In this document: one piece after another, positions 32,145 through 43,655 of the stretch
Numbering within the stretch: position 1 is the stretch's first letter
Layout of the letters: each line of letters begins with the position of its first letter
NCBI RefSeq assembly: GCF_008728515.1
Contig: NC_044981.1
Span: 110,165,702 to 110,229,701 of the forward strand
Length of the DNA: 64,000 nucleotides
Source: Papio anubis
Lineage: Eukaryota > Chordata > Mammalia > Primates > Cercopithecidae
Direction: 5' to 3'
Notes under the pieces: generated by a model
The model's database searches: none
Told to the model about the DNA's origin: nothing
Seen by the model: the letters and a program-made list of their open reading frames with translations, nothing else
Made by a program: the position numbers and the translations under genes

Positions 32145-35100
32145 TGCATAAATTATTTCTTTTTCTAAAATAGATTTCCTAGTAAATACCAGACGTCGTA
32201 TCACTTTATTCTTACATACTGCAATATATATCTTTGAAAAATACTTTTTCTTAATGCATCCATATTATTATCACCATCAAAAGTTTAATAATTCCTAATA
32301 TTATTTTATGTTCAACTCATAGTCATATTTCCTCAGTTGTCTTTAAAATGTCTTTTTCACATTAACTTATTCAAAATAAGGATGCAGACAATATCCATAG
32401 CTACATTTGCTTGTTAGATCTCTTAAATCTTTTGAATATTTTTTTAAGACCATAACCTGTCACAGAAACTGTCAATGGGTGCCGTGTTCAGGATTGGCCT
32501 ATGAATGTCCTTAAGAGGTTGTTTAATTTTTTCTTCTCTCCTCTGTATGTCCTATAAATGGAAGTTAGCACTAGAGGCTTGGTTGGATTCCTGTTCACCT
32601 CCTCTGAGCAAGCACTTCACAGCAGACTTCCTACTAACTATTAATTATTATTATTATTAATATCCTATTATTAATTAATAGAAAGTATCCATGTTACTTC
32701 CTCTTTTGTCACATGGGGAAGTACACAGAGTATGCTTGTTCTACTCTGAGGAATGAGGATTGAAAGCTCAGGTGAAGCAGTAACATTCCAAATGTTTTCC
32801 AGTGACTCAGGGACACACAGGTCTTCTTGTGTACCCAAAAGAAAAGTGAGCTATTGCAGTTAATGCTGTAATAAGATTTTTGAAAATAATTCATGAGTTC
32901 ATATAATGTTACAGATTATGACTGTTCTCTTATAGTGTTTCCTAAAAACAATTGAAAACTCAACAGTGAAGTAATTCTACAGAAAAGCTTCTCTCTGCAA
33001 GTCTTGTTTTTATATTCTGGGTTTCAAAAAGAAAGAACTTTGGTAATGATCTCTCTTCCAATCATCATGTTTTCTATTTGGGACACATATACAGAGAGGT
33101 ATATTTAAGCACTTCATCAAAGCTTTTCAATTCTGAAAAGGAAGAGAAGTGCTGGCTCCCCAGCTAATGGATTACAATTTTGAGAATGCATAAAATTGAT
33201 AAATAAAAACATCATGTAAAGAAATACCTTGAAGTAATAATAGTTTTTTATTTAATTATAAAAAGCCTCATGTCAGAACATGGGTGCTTAAAGATTGAAG
33301 ATGAAGAACATGCATCAACTAGTCTCATTGCATTTCCGATTTTCCAGAGGCCAGTGGTATTTCTGATTTAGGCCATAAAATCTAAAATCTATAAGTAATC
33401 CAGAATTTCAGCTTTTTACTTGTGAGGACAAAATGTCATAACTTTCGTTGAGTTCTTAAGTTAAAATATATCCGTTGATTTTAAAAGGTAATTCTGCGTA
33501 TTAGAATTAGCAAAGTGAGTGCCTTCTGGTTGCATGGTTGTGATAAACTTTACTGTTGAAAGACTGAAATACCACATTAATATCATTTGCATTTTCTTTT
33601 TTTTCCCAATTCTTTTCTTCCATACTTTTCTTTTTCTCTTTCTAAGTATTTTTTTCTTCTCTTTAACATTGCTTTTTCTGCCATTTTCCATTTTGTTTCT
33701 TTTCCTGTTCATGTCTTCTATTTAACAGGGAGACACCTTAACCATCAGGAAAATATAGCAGCAGCTCGACCATGTTTTACCAAGTGTAGGACCTAAGTTT
33801 TAGTCTTTCAGAGAGTCAGGTCAGACAGTGTCAGGAGGAAAAGCTTAAAGTGTGGTTTAAAGAACTTTGTACTGATACTAATTCATGATTTCAAATGAAA
33901 AGTCATTTAGACAGAATGAAAGTAGCCCATATAATTATTTTGGGACATCACATATAAATAAATCACAGTGGCCTAACTGGAAGGTTCTACTTGGCTATAC
34001 TACAAGTCTTGTTAGAATTGTCATTTTGGAGAAATTGTTTTTTGGACCAAAGTGTGAAATTCAAGCCAGTATACTTAAATTGGTGACTGGATTCCAGCTT
34101 TATTTTGTTTTAAAAATCTTGAATATTTTCCCAGTCTTTAATAGGTGATTTATTAATTTAAACCAACATAAAACTGATATTTGTGAATTAACCCAACTTA
34201 AGAATGTTTTATTGCTTTTAAAAATGGTAGGTTTGGCCTTTCCCCTTTTTGATCAAAAACAGAGTCATCTTTTAATTATTAATGAAAGCAAGGGAAACAC
34301 ACCGTTATTTTTTACGTAATATATATTTCAGCCCTGTTTCCCTTGTGGGCTTTGCTCTTATACCAACATACATGTGCAGGGCATTTTAGAAATAGTTTCT
34401 AAGCAATGGAACATTCATTTAATATTCCTCACTGAGAAAAAGTTAACATCATAGAATTGAATTAGAAACTCAATTTCTATGGTTTCCATAGAAACTCAAT
34501 TTCTAATGGTTGAATTTTAGAATCATATTAAAGACATATTGGAAGGATTGTTTCTGGTCTTTTAATCTCTTTACAGAGATAGAAAAGTTCTAAATAGTAA
34601 ATTAATTATATTTTCTATACTACACGAAGGACCTGTAACCCCAGTAATCACTATATTTATTCTCTGGTAATTATCAAAGCTGTCAAAATAGTGACAAAAT
34701 TATAGAGTGGAAATAAGAGAACAATATGAAAAACAAAAATGATCACTTTAAGCTGCCAAATGCATGAGTTTCTAACTAATTAACCAAAACAAAAATAGCT
34801 TCATGATAACTCAATAGAGAAAAATAGATAAATTCGCACTGAAGCATGGCACATTGCCAAATGGCTAAACATAATAATATCTTACATTTAGCTACTTTTT
34901 GACAGCTTAAAATATATTTTGTATATATTTATCTAATTTTATCCCTTTGGAGTAAGCAGAAAATGTCTTATTATTTCTATTTTTAAAATGAGGTAGAGAG
35001 AGATTAACAAGTTGAACCACAATAGAAACAGAAATAAAAGAAGCAAAAATTATTTTTAAAGAGACATGACATTTGAAACTAATATAACAGAGACTGGACT

Positions 35101-35380
35101 CCTCATTAACACCTTAGCAGCAGCACTACCCAATTTCAATCTTATTACCCATGTATGGATCATGAGGGGGTATAAAAAATATTTTTTATACAATTGAGGT
35201 GTTATCCAAAGTTACAGTATTTGGGGATTTTCTCCATTCTAATCTCCAAGAACTACAAATCTATTTTTAGTTCTGAGGGTATACTTCTGAATATGGGACT
35301 GTAACCATGCCTTAATGCCTGACTTTTCATGCCACACCAACATGGGATTTATATTCCCTCCACAGTTCGAGGTTCAGCCG
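32145..35380. other. Intron 15 interior: repeat-poor, AT-rich
   Basis: It has a (TTA)n run at 32640-32685, a long pyrimidine-rich tract at 33592-33720 ending in an AG, and a small hairpin at 34461-34507. I recognise no Alu or L1. Confidence 0.45.
34461..34507. repeat. Overlapping direct and inverted repeat (hairpin)
   Basis: The 17-mer TAGAAACTCAATTTCTA occurs twice. The two 22-bp arms (34461-34482, 34486-34507) are also inverted repeats pairing at 9 + 8 positions with a 5-base central mismatch and a TTT loop. Confidence 0.85.
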
Positions 35381-35384
35381 ACTC

Positions 35385-35560
35385 CCTTCTGATGTCAGGC
35401 TGGGAGTCCATAGGCTCCAAAGACTGAGTTCTAATCCCCACTCCAGCCCTCACCAGCTCTTTTACCCAAGACAGGTCAGATGACTCGATCTTCAATGTAT
35501 TTATTTATAAAATGTTGATAACAGTCTCAGCCTGCTTCACTGAGCTTCTCAAATTTTCGG
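35385..35560 (-). repeat. MIR-like fragment, antisense
   Basis: GAGTTCTAATCCCCACTCCAG, then TTACCCAAGACAGGTCAGATG, then TTATAAAATGTTGATAACAG fit an antisense MIR with decay. Confidence 0.6.
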
Positions 35561-35744
35561 ATGGCATTAAAATAGAAATTAGGGTTATGATACAGGTTCA
35601 GTATGAGCTCCAGATCTTTTCTTCATTTTGCTTTTCGTTCTTGAACATTTTATACTGACAATTATGAATGCATATCCCAAAGAAAATGAGGATTTGATTC
35701 ATCAAAGAAGCCTGAAATCTTTCAGAATCATGTAGAATTCAGGG

Positions 35745-35925
35745 TATTTTAGAGAGAGAGGATCATACAGATTATCTTTTCCCATCTGAAATCAGTCTTC
35801 TGATTTCCCATCTGAAGAAACTGCGACCCACTAGAAATTTCTCACCTACCCAAAGTGACACAGCTTTATAGTAGCAGAAATGTGACTAAATCGCAGATAC
35901 TAGGACCCAGAATACCACATTCGAT
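35745..35925 (+). repeat. MIR-like fragment
   Basis: CATCTGAAGAAACTGCGACCC followed by CAAAGTGACACAGC and AGATACTAGGACCCAGAATA resembles MIR or a related tRNA-derived SINE. Confidence 0.5.
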
Positions 35926-36310
35926 CACATTTCTTCCTATGGGGTAGTCAGCGTAACTTTTTGAATACCAACATATATGAACTTAATAATACAAATAACA
36001 TTACAGTTTCTGACATGTATTTCTTTCCTCACAGGCTCTTGAGAAAATTACATAGTACCATTTCCTTATCTGGTAGATGATCAAATTTTACTTTTTTAAA
36101 GTTATGCTGATTTGCCATGTGTAAAAAGATGACTTTTCTTGCATTTGAGTGTAGGAAGAAGTACTTCTGTGGAGTGCCTCTTCTGAAAGAGATAAGCTTT
36201 TTGGATTAGTAAAAGGTTTTTAGGACATGAAACTGTAATGGCTCAATTTCAGTGCACCCCAGAGTTCCATAATAGAACAATTTAAAGTGACTATTTTTTA
36301 AATCTTCCAG

Positions 36311-36466
36311 GATCTGGAAGATTTGATTAAAGCAAAAGAAAAAGAAGTAGAGAAAATTGAGCAGAATGGACTTGCTTTGATTCAGAACAAGAAAGAAGAC
36401 GTCTCTGGCATTGTCGTGAGCACACTGCAAGAGCTCGGCCAAACCTGGGCGAATTTAGATCACATG
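36311..36466 (+). CDS. SYNE1: SYNE1 exon 16 of window, rod
   Basis: Fifty-two codons, phase 0/0, from DLEDLIKAKEKE to ANLDHM. It is lysine/glutamate-rich and strongly helical. The acceptor is AAATCTTCCAG and the donor ATG|GTAATA. The stretch SGIVVSTLQELG differs from my recollection of the human peptide at three positions, more than in any other exon. Confidence 0.97.
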
Positions 36467-36870
36467 GTAATATCGCTTGCCGAAAGCCAGCTCCAGGACA
36501 GTGTTTGCCAGCTCTGTCCAAACCCGGGGTTTTGTTTTTCCTAAAGTAACGGAGGAAATAATCGAATCTATACATTATCTCTTTGTACTTTTAAGTCCGC
36601 TTCGTTATCCTCTTTTTTTTTTTTTTTTAAAGTCTAGTTTCTGGTGTTTTCTAGAATAAGCCTTTATTTTAAACATTACTCTCTTAATGATCTCCTCCAT
36701 TCCTATGGTGATAGATCATTCTCAAACATCTGTCTCCAACCTAGGAAAGGATATACAAAATGGATATCTGTATCTAAGTGATACAGACCAAACTAAACAC
36801 TTTTCTGATAGAGATAAATAAGTATAAGGAAGGAATATCTTAGATGTTTTGTCTTAAGATATTTATCTGA

Positions 36871-36895
36871 GTGTGTGTGTGCGCGCACACACGTG
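36871..36895. repeat. Alternating purine-pyrimidine palindrome
   Basis: A 25-bp (GT)n(GC)n(AC)n block, perfectly alternating and largely self-complementary. Confidence 0.9.
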
Positions 36896-36944
36896 AGATA
36901 GATATAGGTATTGATGTAGCTATAGATACATTTCACTTTCTGGG

Positions 36945-37125
36945 ACCTGACTACCTGGATTGAAATTGAAATCTCTCACATTCTAACAGTGTAATCTTGG
37001 GTAATTTTCATTACCTCTTAGTGTCTCAGTGTCCTCATCTATAAAATGGGGATAATGATTATACCTATCTCATAAGATGTTGTGAGGATTAAATGAGTTA
37101 ATGCATTTGAAATACTTATTTAATA
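36945..37125 (-). repeat. MIR SINE, antisense, well preserved
   Basis: GTGTCCTCATCTATAAAATGG, GGGATAATGATTATACCTATC and GTGAGGATTAAATGAGTTAA are nearly consensus. Confidence 0.9.
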
Positions 37126-37168
37126 CAATTCTTAAACTGTTTTATTAAAAGTATCAACCTCTTATGAC

Positions 37169-37218
37169 TTAAAAAATATATATATACACATATATGTGTG
37201 TGTGTGTATATATATATG
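37169..37218. repeat. (TA)n(TG)n microsatellite
   Basis: TA and TG units in an imperfect palindromic arrangement, about 240 bp upstream of exon 17. Confidence 0.9.
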
Positions 37219-37456
37219 TTACCCTTTTAAGCATTTCCACTTAGAACTGAGTGTTTAAAAGTGTGAAAGGCATAAATTTCAAAGTTGATACATTTTACCT
37301 TTTAAATATTTTTCTTTTTAGTTTTGTTTGTTTATGATACCTGAAACCCTGATGAAGTTCTTAGATGTTAATATTTTCCCATCAATTGAATATATATTCC
37401 ATCATTTCAGATATTATGAAATATAAGCAATAAGCAATGTTTGTCTTTTTCAAAAG

Positions 37457-37627
37457 GTTGGACAATTAAAGATACTGTTGAAATCAGTGCTTGACCAATG
37501 GAGTAATCACAAAGTGGCCTTTGACAAGATAAACAGTTACCTCATGGAGGCCAGATACTCTCTTTCCCGATTCCGTCTGCTGACTGGCTCCTTAGAAGCT
37601 GTGCAAGTTCAGGTGGACAATCTTCAG
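37457..37627 (+). CDS. SYNE1: SYNE1 exon 17 of window, rod
   Basis: Fifty-seven codons, phase 0/0, from VGQLKILLKS to VQVDNLQ. LDQWSNHKVAFDKINSYL is a helix-A-like segment and RYSLSRFRLLTGSLE the next helix. The acceptor is CTTTTTCAAAAG and the donor CAG|GTAAGG. Confidence 0.97.
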
Positions 37628-38704
37628 GTAAGGAATTAATTTAATACATCCTTAACATTCTTTTTAATTTCAGAAAACTGAAAAATTAGCAAATGGAGAC
37701 ATCATCCTGAAAAATTGCCATATGTTGTTTATACTTAATTATTTTTTAAGATCTTTAAAATTAATTTTACCTGTGTTATTGTTACTTAAGCAAACTTGTC
37801 TGTGTGTGCCAAATTCTGGATTAGCTGGTATATAACTAAATGATTTCAAAGATCCTGTTGTAAAAAATATTCACATTGTCTTTTATACAATGATTTTATG
37901 GCCAACTCAACCTCCTTGATTCATTGTCGCTGCCTTTTGTTTTCCTTTTCTCTTCTTATCCTGCGTCTCCAAACATATTCCAAGGAATGTTCAAAAGAAA
38001 ACAGAGAAAAATGACAAAGGTGGTAAATGTTTAAACCATCCAGTTGCTTCCATTCAGTAAAATATCAGTGGCCTATCCAGCGTGTCCACAGAATCTTCCT
38101 TTCTAGCACTTACTGCTTGGTTTCCTGTGGGTCCTTTGTCATTGTGTCCGTCTATAATGATATCCCTGGTGTTTGTCTGCAACAGAGCACTCTCTCCTGT
38201 CTCAGGAGTGTGTGCAAACATGTGAGATAGATATGACTTTCTTAAGGAAATATATTTTTTAGGGTAGGGTGGGAGGGAGGGAGGACAAATTTGTCTATAT
38301 AATTTCTTAACCCTTCAATTGTTGTTACTAAAGGTCACTAAAACTTCTTTTGAGGATAGTAAATTTAAAAGCACATCTTATAACATTGAGGAGGTTAGAA
38401 ATGCTTTTTAATTTAACATATGTTTAATACTTGCAAGAGCTGTCTTAAGACATGAAAGGATTAAGGGTCTTTTCCTTGACTGTTTTCATTTGAGGGTAAT
38501 CAGATATTGTGTTAAATAATACTCAATTTTTGTAGCCTACTTAACCTGTGGAGTTTTTTGAAGAACTGAGTCTGTCACCTCAGCACTATTTCCAGGGAAA
38601 CAACTTTCTTTCAGTTCCCTTACTGGTCCTTGGTAGAAGACTATTTAGATAGGCTTGGTAGAAGACGCCAAATCTGTCTGATAAATATTCTTTGTTTTAA
38701 ACAA
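37628..38704. other. Intron 17, 5' part: no named repeat
   Basis: Mixed sequence with a G-rich tract at 38262-38284; nothing else recognised. Confidence 0.4.
38262..38284 (+). repeat. G-quadruplex motif on the transcribed (RNA-like) strand
   Basis: Five GGG runs separated by 1-2 bases (GGGTAGGGTGGGAGGGAGGG), in the sense strand of the SYNE1 pre-mRNA. Confidence 0.9.
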
Positions 38705-38915
38705 TCTTGACATATACAGTGCATTATTATTAATTATAGTCTCCATTCTGTATAGTGGATCACTAAAGCTTATCCCTCCTGTCTAGCTGAAACTATGTTC
38801 CTCTTGATCAACATCTTTCTTTTCCCCATCTAATCCCTTATCCCATGCCCTGGTAACTACCATTCTACTCTACTTCTATGAGTTCAACTTTGCTAGACAA
38901 AAATGGAACGTATTT
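38705..38915 (+). mobile_element. L1 3' UTR fragment
   Basis: CCCTGGTAACTACCATTCTAC, TCTACTTCTATGAGTTCAAC and preceding CATATACAGTGCATTATTAT fit the old L1 3' UTR. Confidence 0.75.
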
Positions 38916-39039
38916 GAGGTAATGATATGTTAATTAGCTTAATTTATTCATTCCACAGTAGAAACATATATCAAAACATCATGTAGTACCCTACAAATAC
39001 AATTATTATTTGTCAATTGAAAATCATTTTTTTACATTA

Positions 39040-39835
39040 AAAATAATTCTTGGCAAGGAAGAACACCTAGAGATAAAACTTGCCAAAGCTGTGCCTTGTT
39101 AGTCTTCATCTTTGGGAGTTTGTGGTAGAAGCACTCTAGGTATGCAATAAAATAGAGACATGACTTTGGCTTTGAGTGCCAAAGAGATCCACAGTTTGGC
39201 AGATAGCACGTTACATACACCATTGCCATGGCTTTATTAGAAACAAGAGCTTGGCGTAGCAAGGAAAACGAGCACCTAAACAAAAGATTTCTCAGCAAGG
39301 CAAATTTACTTCTGTAGAATTGTGCCGCTCACACTTCTGGCCGCTGCAAGAGCACACTGAACAAAGGAGAGAAGGGGTTTTTATCCCTAATGCAGTCCCT
39401 ATCCCTGCGTCCTTCCCCTGTTGGCTAGGGTTGAACCACACAATCTAAAATAACCCTGGTTGGCTAAGACTTAAACTTTTCCAATTAGGGTAAATGTGTG
39501 ATTCACAAGGGACGGAGCGAGTAGGAGTGGTCCCTGTGTTACAGCACAAGGCATGTTTGGACATGTCTGGCCAAGTCAGGACACAACAAGAGTGGGAGGG
39601 CTGCTCGCAGGCCAGAAACAAGAAATTACAAGGAGGTGGGCCTCTGAACCAAGGACAAAACATTGCACAATTAAACCCTTTGAAGAAGAATTTACCATCT
39701 CTGGCAGCTTCCTACCAGACAATGGACAAGGGCACCCTATGAGCTTTTCCAGCAGAATCCAAATGCCAATAGAAGAAGGCTTCATTGCTAATGAACCTCT
39801 TCTCATAGTCAAAATAACAAAATCCTAAAGAAGGG
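39040..39835 (-). mobile_element. Probable solitary retroviral LTR, antisense, family not resolved
   Basis: On the minus strand there are CCAAC boxes (in AGCCAACCAGGG and AGCCAACAGGGG), then a TATA-like GGGATAAAAACCCC, then a C/T-rich stretch: the order of an LTR promoter. The wording TCTCAGCAAGGCAAATTTAC is familiar from primate ERV1-type LTRs, but I cannot name it. Ends and target-site duplication were not determined. No viral open frame is attached. Confidence 0.5.
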
Positions 39836-40001
39836 AATAAATGATTATCTAAAGAAAGCTGATAAAGCATTGATGCTAAGTCATGCCTGCTTTATACATG
39901 TATATATGCATATTTATGAAAACATACACAAATTCCTTTTAAACTTGCTTATTAGAATTTAGATCCTGTTATGTCATCTGTGGGTCTTTTTCTTTGGGCA
40001 G

Positions 40002-40135
40002 AATCTCCAAGATGATCTAGAAAAACAGGAAAGGAGCTTACAGAAATTTGGCTCTATCACCAACCAATTATTAAAAGAGTGCCACCCGCCTGTGACAGAA
40101 ACTCTTACCAATACACTGAAAGAAGTCAACATGAG
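40002..40135 (+). CDS. SYNE1: SYNE1 exon 18 of window, rod (first part of a split repeat)
   Basis: 134 bp encoding 44 codons plus AG of a split arginine codon, from NLQDDLEKQE to LKEVNM. The acceptor is TTTTCTTTGGGCAG and the donor AGG|TATGG, read as AG|GTATGG. Phase 0 in, 2 out. Together with exon 19 it encodes 113 residues. Confidence 0.97.
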
Positions 40136-40515
40136 GTATGGAGTATGTTAATTTTACACACTATTTCTATCACAGCCTTATTATAAATAATGATATAATT
40201 AAAACTTAATGACATTTTGAATTTGAGCTACATAGATTCTATCCTTTAAAATTCTCTTTCACAATATGAATTTAAGGATACATAAATGTAGTGAAGAGAT
40301 TTAGAAAGAATTAGAAGTACTGTACACCCAAAGATTGCCATCATCCTCATTACCTACCCTGAAACTATGAATATGAAACATTAATTTTTATTATGTTAAC
40401 TAGAAATGAGTATGTCTGTATTCACATGAACCAGGATCATGAAAAATAAAATAGCAAATATCAACATTTGATGAGAGGTGGTAATCTGCTCATAAGTGTT
40501 GATTATTATTTCCAG

Positions 40516-40720
40516 ATGGAATAACTTGCTGGAAGAGATTGCTGAGCAGCTACACTCCAGCAAGGCCCTACTTCAGCTTTGGCAAAGATACAAGGACTAC
40601 TCGAAACAGTGTGCTTCGTCGGTTCAGCAGCAGGAGGATCGAACCAATGAGCTGTTGAAGGCAGCCACAAACAAGGACATCGCCGATGATGAGGTTGCTA
40701 CATGGATTCAAGATTGCAAC
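40516..40720 (+). CDS. SYNE1: SYNE1 exon 19 of window, rod (second part of a split repeat)
   Basis: 205 bp. The first base completes arginine, then 68 codons run from WNNLLEEIAEQL to ATWIQDCN. It holds two spectrin-type tryptophan motifs (RWNNLLEE and LLQLWQRYKDY) and a third in VATWIQDCN. The acceptor is TTATTTCCAG and the donor AAC|GTATGT. Confidence 0.97.
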
Positions 40721-42378
40721 GTATGTTCAGAAACTATCTTGTTTTCCCAACATGCCCTTCTTAGACTGCCCAAGTTTAGCTTTTGGTCTCTGTAAGCTTT
40801 GGTATGTTTCTCTATATGAGACAGTTATCCAAAAATAATTGTCTTAGGATCAAAGAGCCTGCCTGATTTTCAGAACACCGGTGCATATGCATCAGACTAA
40901 GAGGTCTCCTCCCATTGTTTTATTTTTTAAAATGAGTCGTTTTCCATTTTTCCTAGTGGAATTTAGTCAATGTGAAAAATTGAGGCTCTCTGTGTTTTCT
41001 GGGATGGTCAATATAAGACATGACCATATGGGGAATAATGTTCTATCTTTAAAAAATCTTCTGTTCCAGATCTTGTCCATTTACATTCATTATCTCCTAG
41101 GTAAGCATCTACACAATAGTTTCATCTAAGATATTAATGGTAGAAAGAAGTCTTTCTCTCCTGATTTACTGTTATACTTCTTTTAATAGCTTTTTAATAA
41201 TTATCTTTTTCATTATAGCTGCCAATAACCTACTTAAGGGTTTAAGGAACAGCCTTTCTCTTGTTTCAAGCATTACATGGCTCTTACTATTTGTCCTTAT
41301 TTGTCTTTATTTTTAAGAGCTTGTTACAAGGATCTTTTAATAAACTTTTCCAAATCAGTTTATTAGAATTAGGCAAGCTATAAAGACTACATAAATAAAA
41401 GTTTAACCTAGTCTAATATCTTCAACCTGAATAATCACTTTAAAGCTAAAGATGGATATTTTAAAATAAAGATAATACAGTACTTTTTTCATCCACATAA
41501 TTTATATATACAAGAACTGTCATTTTCAATACTCCTGAATTGAAATACACCTTGTCTGTTGTCTGTGTCAAGCTTAAAGAGCCCTTTGTTTTTCTTTCTC
41601 TCACAGAAGTCACTGCCTAGGCATAGCATGACTGGGTGGGATACCAGCAACAGGTAGAAGAAGCAGTCACTTATCATCTCTCAATGTAGGATAGAAAGCA
41701 GAAACAGGGAATTTCCATTGGCTCATATTTTTTAACCTGTAAGAGGGTCCCACAGAAAGTGGAGGCAAAGAGATGCCATGGAAAAGAATGGGAATACTGG
41801 CTACTCTTACCCCCTGCTCACCAAAATCATCACTGTGTTCTGCACCCTACTGAGATAGGAGGTTGTTATACTTGCCATAACATGGCCACATATATAGAAG
41901 ATACCACTGACAAATTCCTGGTGTGTATAATAATAATAGAAAAAGGAAAAATATAACATTTTGTTTTCAATTTGATATGAATTACGTAGAGGCGGGAAAA
42001 AAACTGCCAAAATATTTCCAGTTATTGGCTCTACTCTTGGATCATGTTTTTTTTTTGTCTTGTTTATGTATGTTTTTCTGCATTTCCCCAAGGTCCTATG
42101 ATGAACCTACATAGCTTTTACTAACAAAAGAGTAATTACATATATATATCCATAGGTTATATATATATATATAATGTATGTTTAAAATATTAATATGTAT
42201 ACATAGCATTTTTAAAAATTGCAGTGCTTGATCATTTTTCCACAGGTGAAGGTTATTTAGCATAATAATTTGATCAGTAGGAATTGTGTGTTTCTAGATG
42301 TATAGCCCTTTGCCAATTGCTGTTTATGATAAGGAGTATAAACATGCTTCAGAGTGGGCATATTTTCACCTTTTATAG
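40721..42378. other. Intron 19: AT-rich, no named repeat except an AT tract
   Basis: (TA)n tracts at 42139-42178; otherwise no element recognised. Repeat-poor. Confidence 0.45.
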
Positions 42379-42561
42379 GACCTCCTCAAAGGACTGGGTA
42401 CAGTTAAAGACTCCCTCTTTGTTCTCCATGAGCTGGGAGAGCAACTGAAGCAACAAGTGGATGCTTCGGCAGCATCAGCTATTCAATCGGATCAACTCTC
42501 TTTGAGTCAACACTTGTGTGCCCTAGAGCAGGCTCTCTGCAAACAGCAGACTTCGTTACAG
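42379..42561 (+). CDS. SYNE1: SYNE1 exon 20 of window, rod
   Basis: Sixty-one codons, phase 0/0, from DLLKGLGTVK to KQQTSLQ. The middle (DASAASAIQSDQ) is a small-residue loop between helices. The acceptor is CACCTTTTATAG and the donor CAG|GTACAG. Confidence 0.97.
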
Positions 42562-43117
42562 GTACAGAGCTCCTGTTTAGTATCTTCTATAAATTGAGTG
42601 TTCTCTAATATCTGGGCACAAATACAGAAAAAGAATTCCTCATCATTGCAACAAGACCTCCTTGAAGACTAAAGAAAAAAACGAGTAAACAAACTTGGAA
42701 GTTCTGGTGGGGACGATGAAGGTGGAAGTTTTGCGCTGTTCTCTGCAAAATAATTTCAAAATTGGTTTAAGATGCAAGTCCCTAAACCAATGCCTGCCAC
42801 CATGGTCTGTTCAATTAATAAACACTAAGCGGCTTTAATATGAATATTCATGTTTATTTAACTTAGACTTTTACAAGAATCAGAAGATTTTTCAGACCTG
42901 TTGTTTGATCAAGTATTTAAAGAATAATTTTGATTGTTATTCACTTATGGTGCATAGAAATAATTCTAGTTTTTAGAAAAATTACTAAAGAAGATTTAAA
43001 TTGTTATAGCTTTGTTTTTTTAATAGGAATGATGTCTTGAGAATGGCAATTTGATACAAGAATATGAAAAATAATTTTAATATCCACTTGCCCTTTTACT
43101 AGACTTTATTAAAATAC

Positions 43118-43143
43118 CTTTTTTTTTTTTTTTTTTTTTTTTT
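43118..43143. repeat. T26 run upstream of exon 21
   Basis: About 26 T ending 33 bp before the exon 21 acceptor, with no Alu body attached. Confidence 0.9.
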
Positions 43144-43176
43144 ACTAAAATACCAATTTCTTTTGTGGAATAAAAG

Positions 43177-43323
43177 GCTGGAGTTCTTGATTATGAAACC
43201 TTTGCCAAGAGTTTAGAAGCTCTGGAGGCCTGGATAGTGGAAGCTGAAGAAATACTACAAGGGCAGGACCCTAGCCATTCATCTGACCTCTCCACAATCC
43301 AGGAAAGGATGGAAGAACTTAAG
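43177..43323 (+). CDS. SYNE1: SYNE1 exon 21 of window, rod
   Basis: Forty-nine codons, phase 0/0, from AGVLDYETFAK to RMEELK. LEALEAWIVEAEEILQ is a classical helix-A pattern. A T26 run lies 33 bp before the exon, and the proximal acceptor is GGAATAAAAG, poor in pyrimidines. The donor is AAG|GTAAGT. Confidence 0.97.
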
Positions 43324-43373
43324 GTAAGTGTGTTAATCTGAGTCCCAGATCTTTTACCATCTGTCTTCAAAAT

Positions 43374-43655
43374 TTTTTATTTTTTATTTTTTTATTTTTG
43401 AGATGGCATCTCACTCTGTCGCCCAGGCTGGAGTGCAGTGGCATGATCTCGGCTCACTGCAACCTCCACTTTCCGGGTGCAAGTGATTCTCCTGCCTCAG
43501 CCTCCCGAGTAGCTGGGATTACAGGGGCACGCCACCACGCCTGACTAATTTTTGTGTTTTTGGTAGAGATGAGGTTTCGCTGGTCTTGAACTGGTCACCT
43601 GAGGTCAGGCCTCCCAAAATGCTGGAATTACAGGCATGAGCAACCATGCCCAGCC
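43374..43655 (-). mobile_element. Alu, S-type, antisense, internally deleted
   Basis: Antisense Alu with a deletion in the first monomer. Target-site duplication CTGTCTTCAAAAT (43361-43373) / CTGTTTTCAAAAT (43656-43668). It begins about 50 bp after the exon 21 donor. Confidence 0.95.

Noticed and set aside
33592..33790. Possible unannotated exon after a long pyrimidine tract ending TTTAACAG
   Set aside because: The acceptor looks good, but the following sequence soon meets stops, does not fit the nesprin frame and has no obvious donor. Exons 15 and 16 join perfectly without it.
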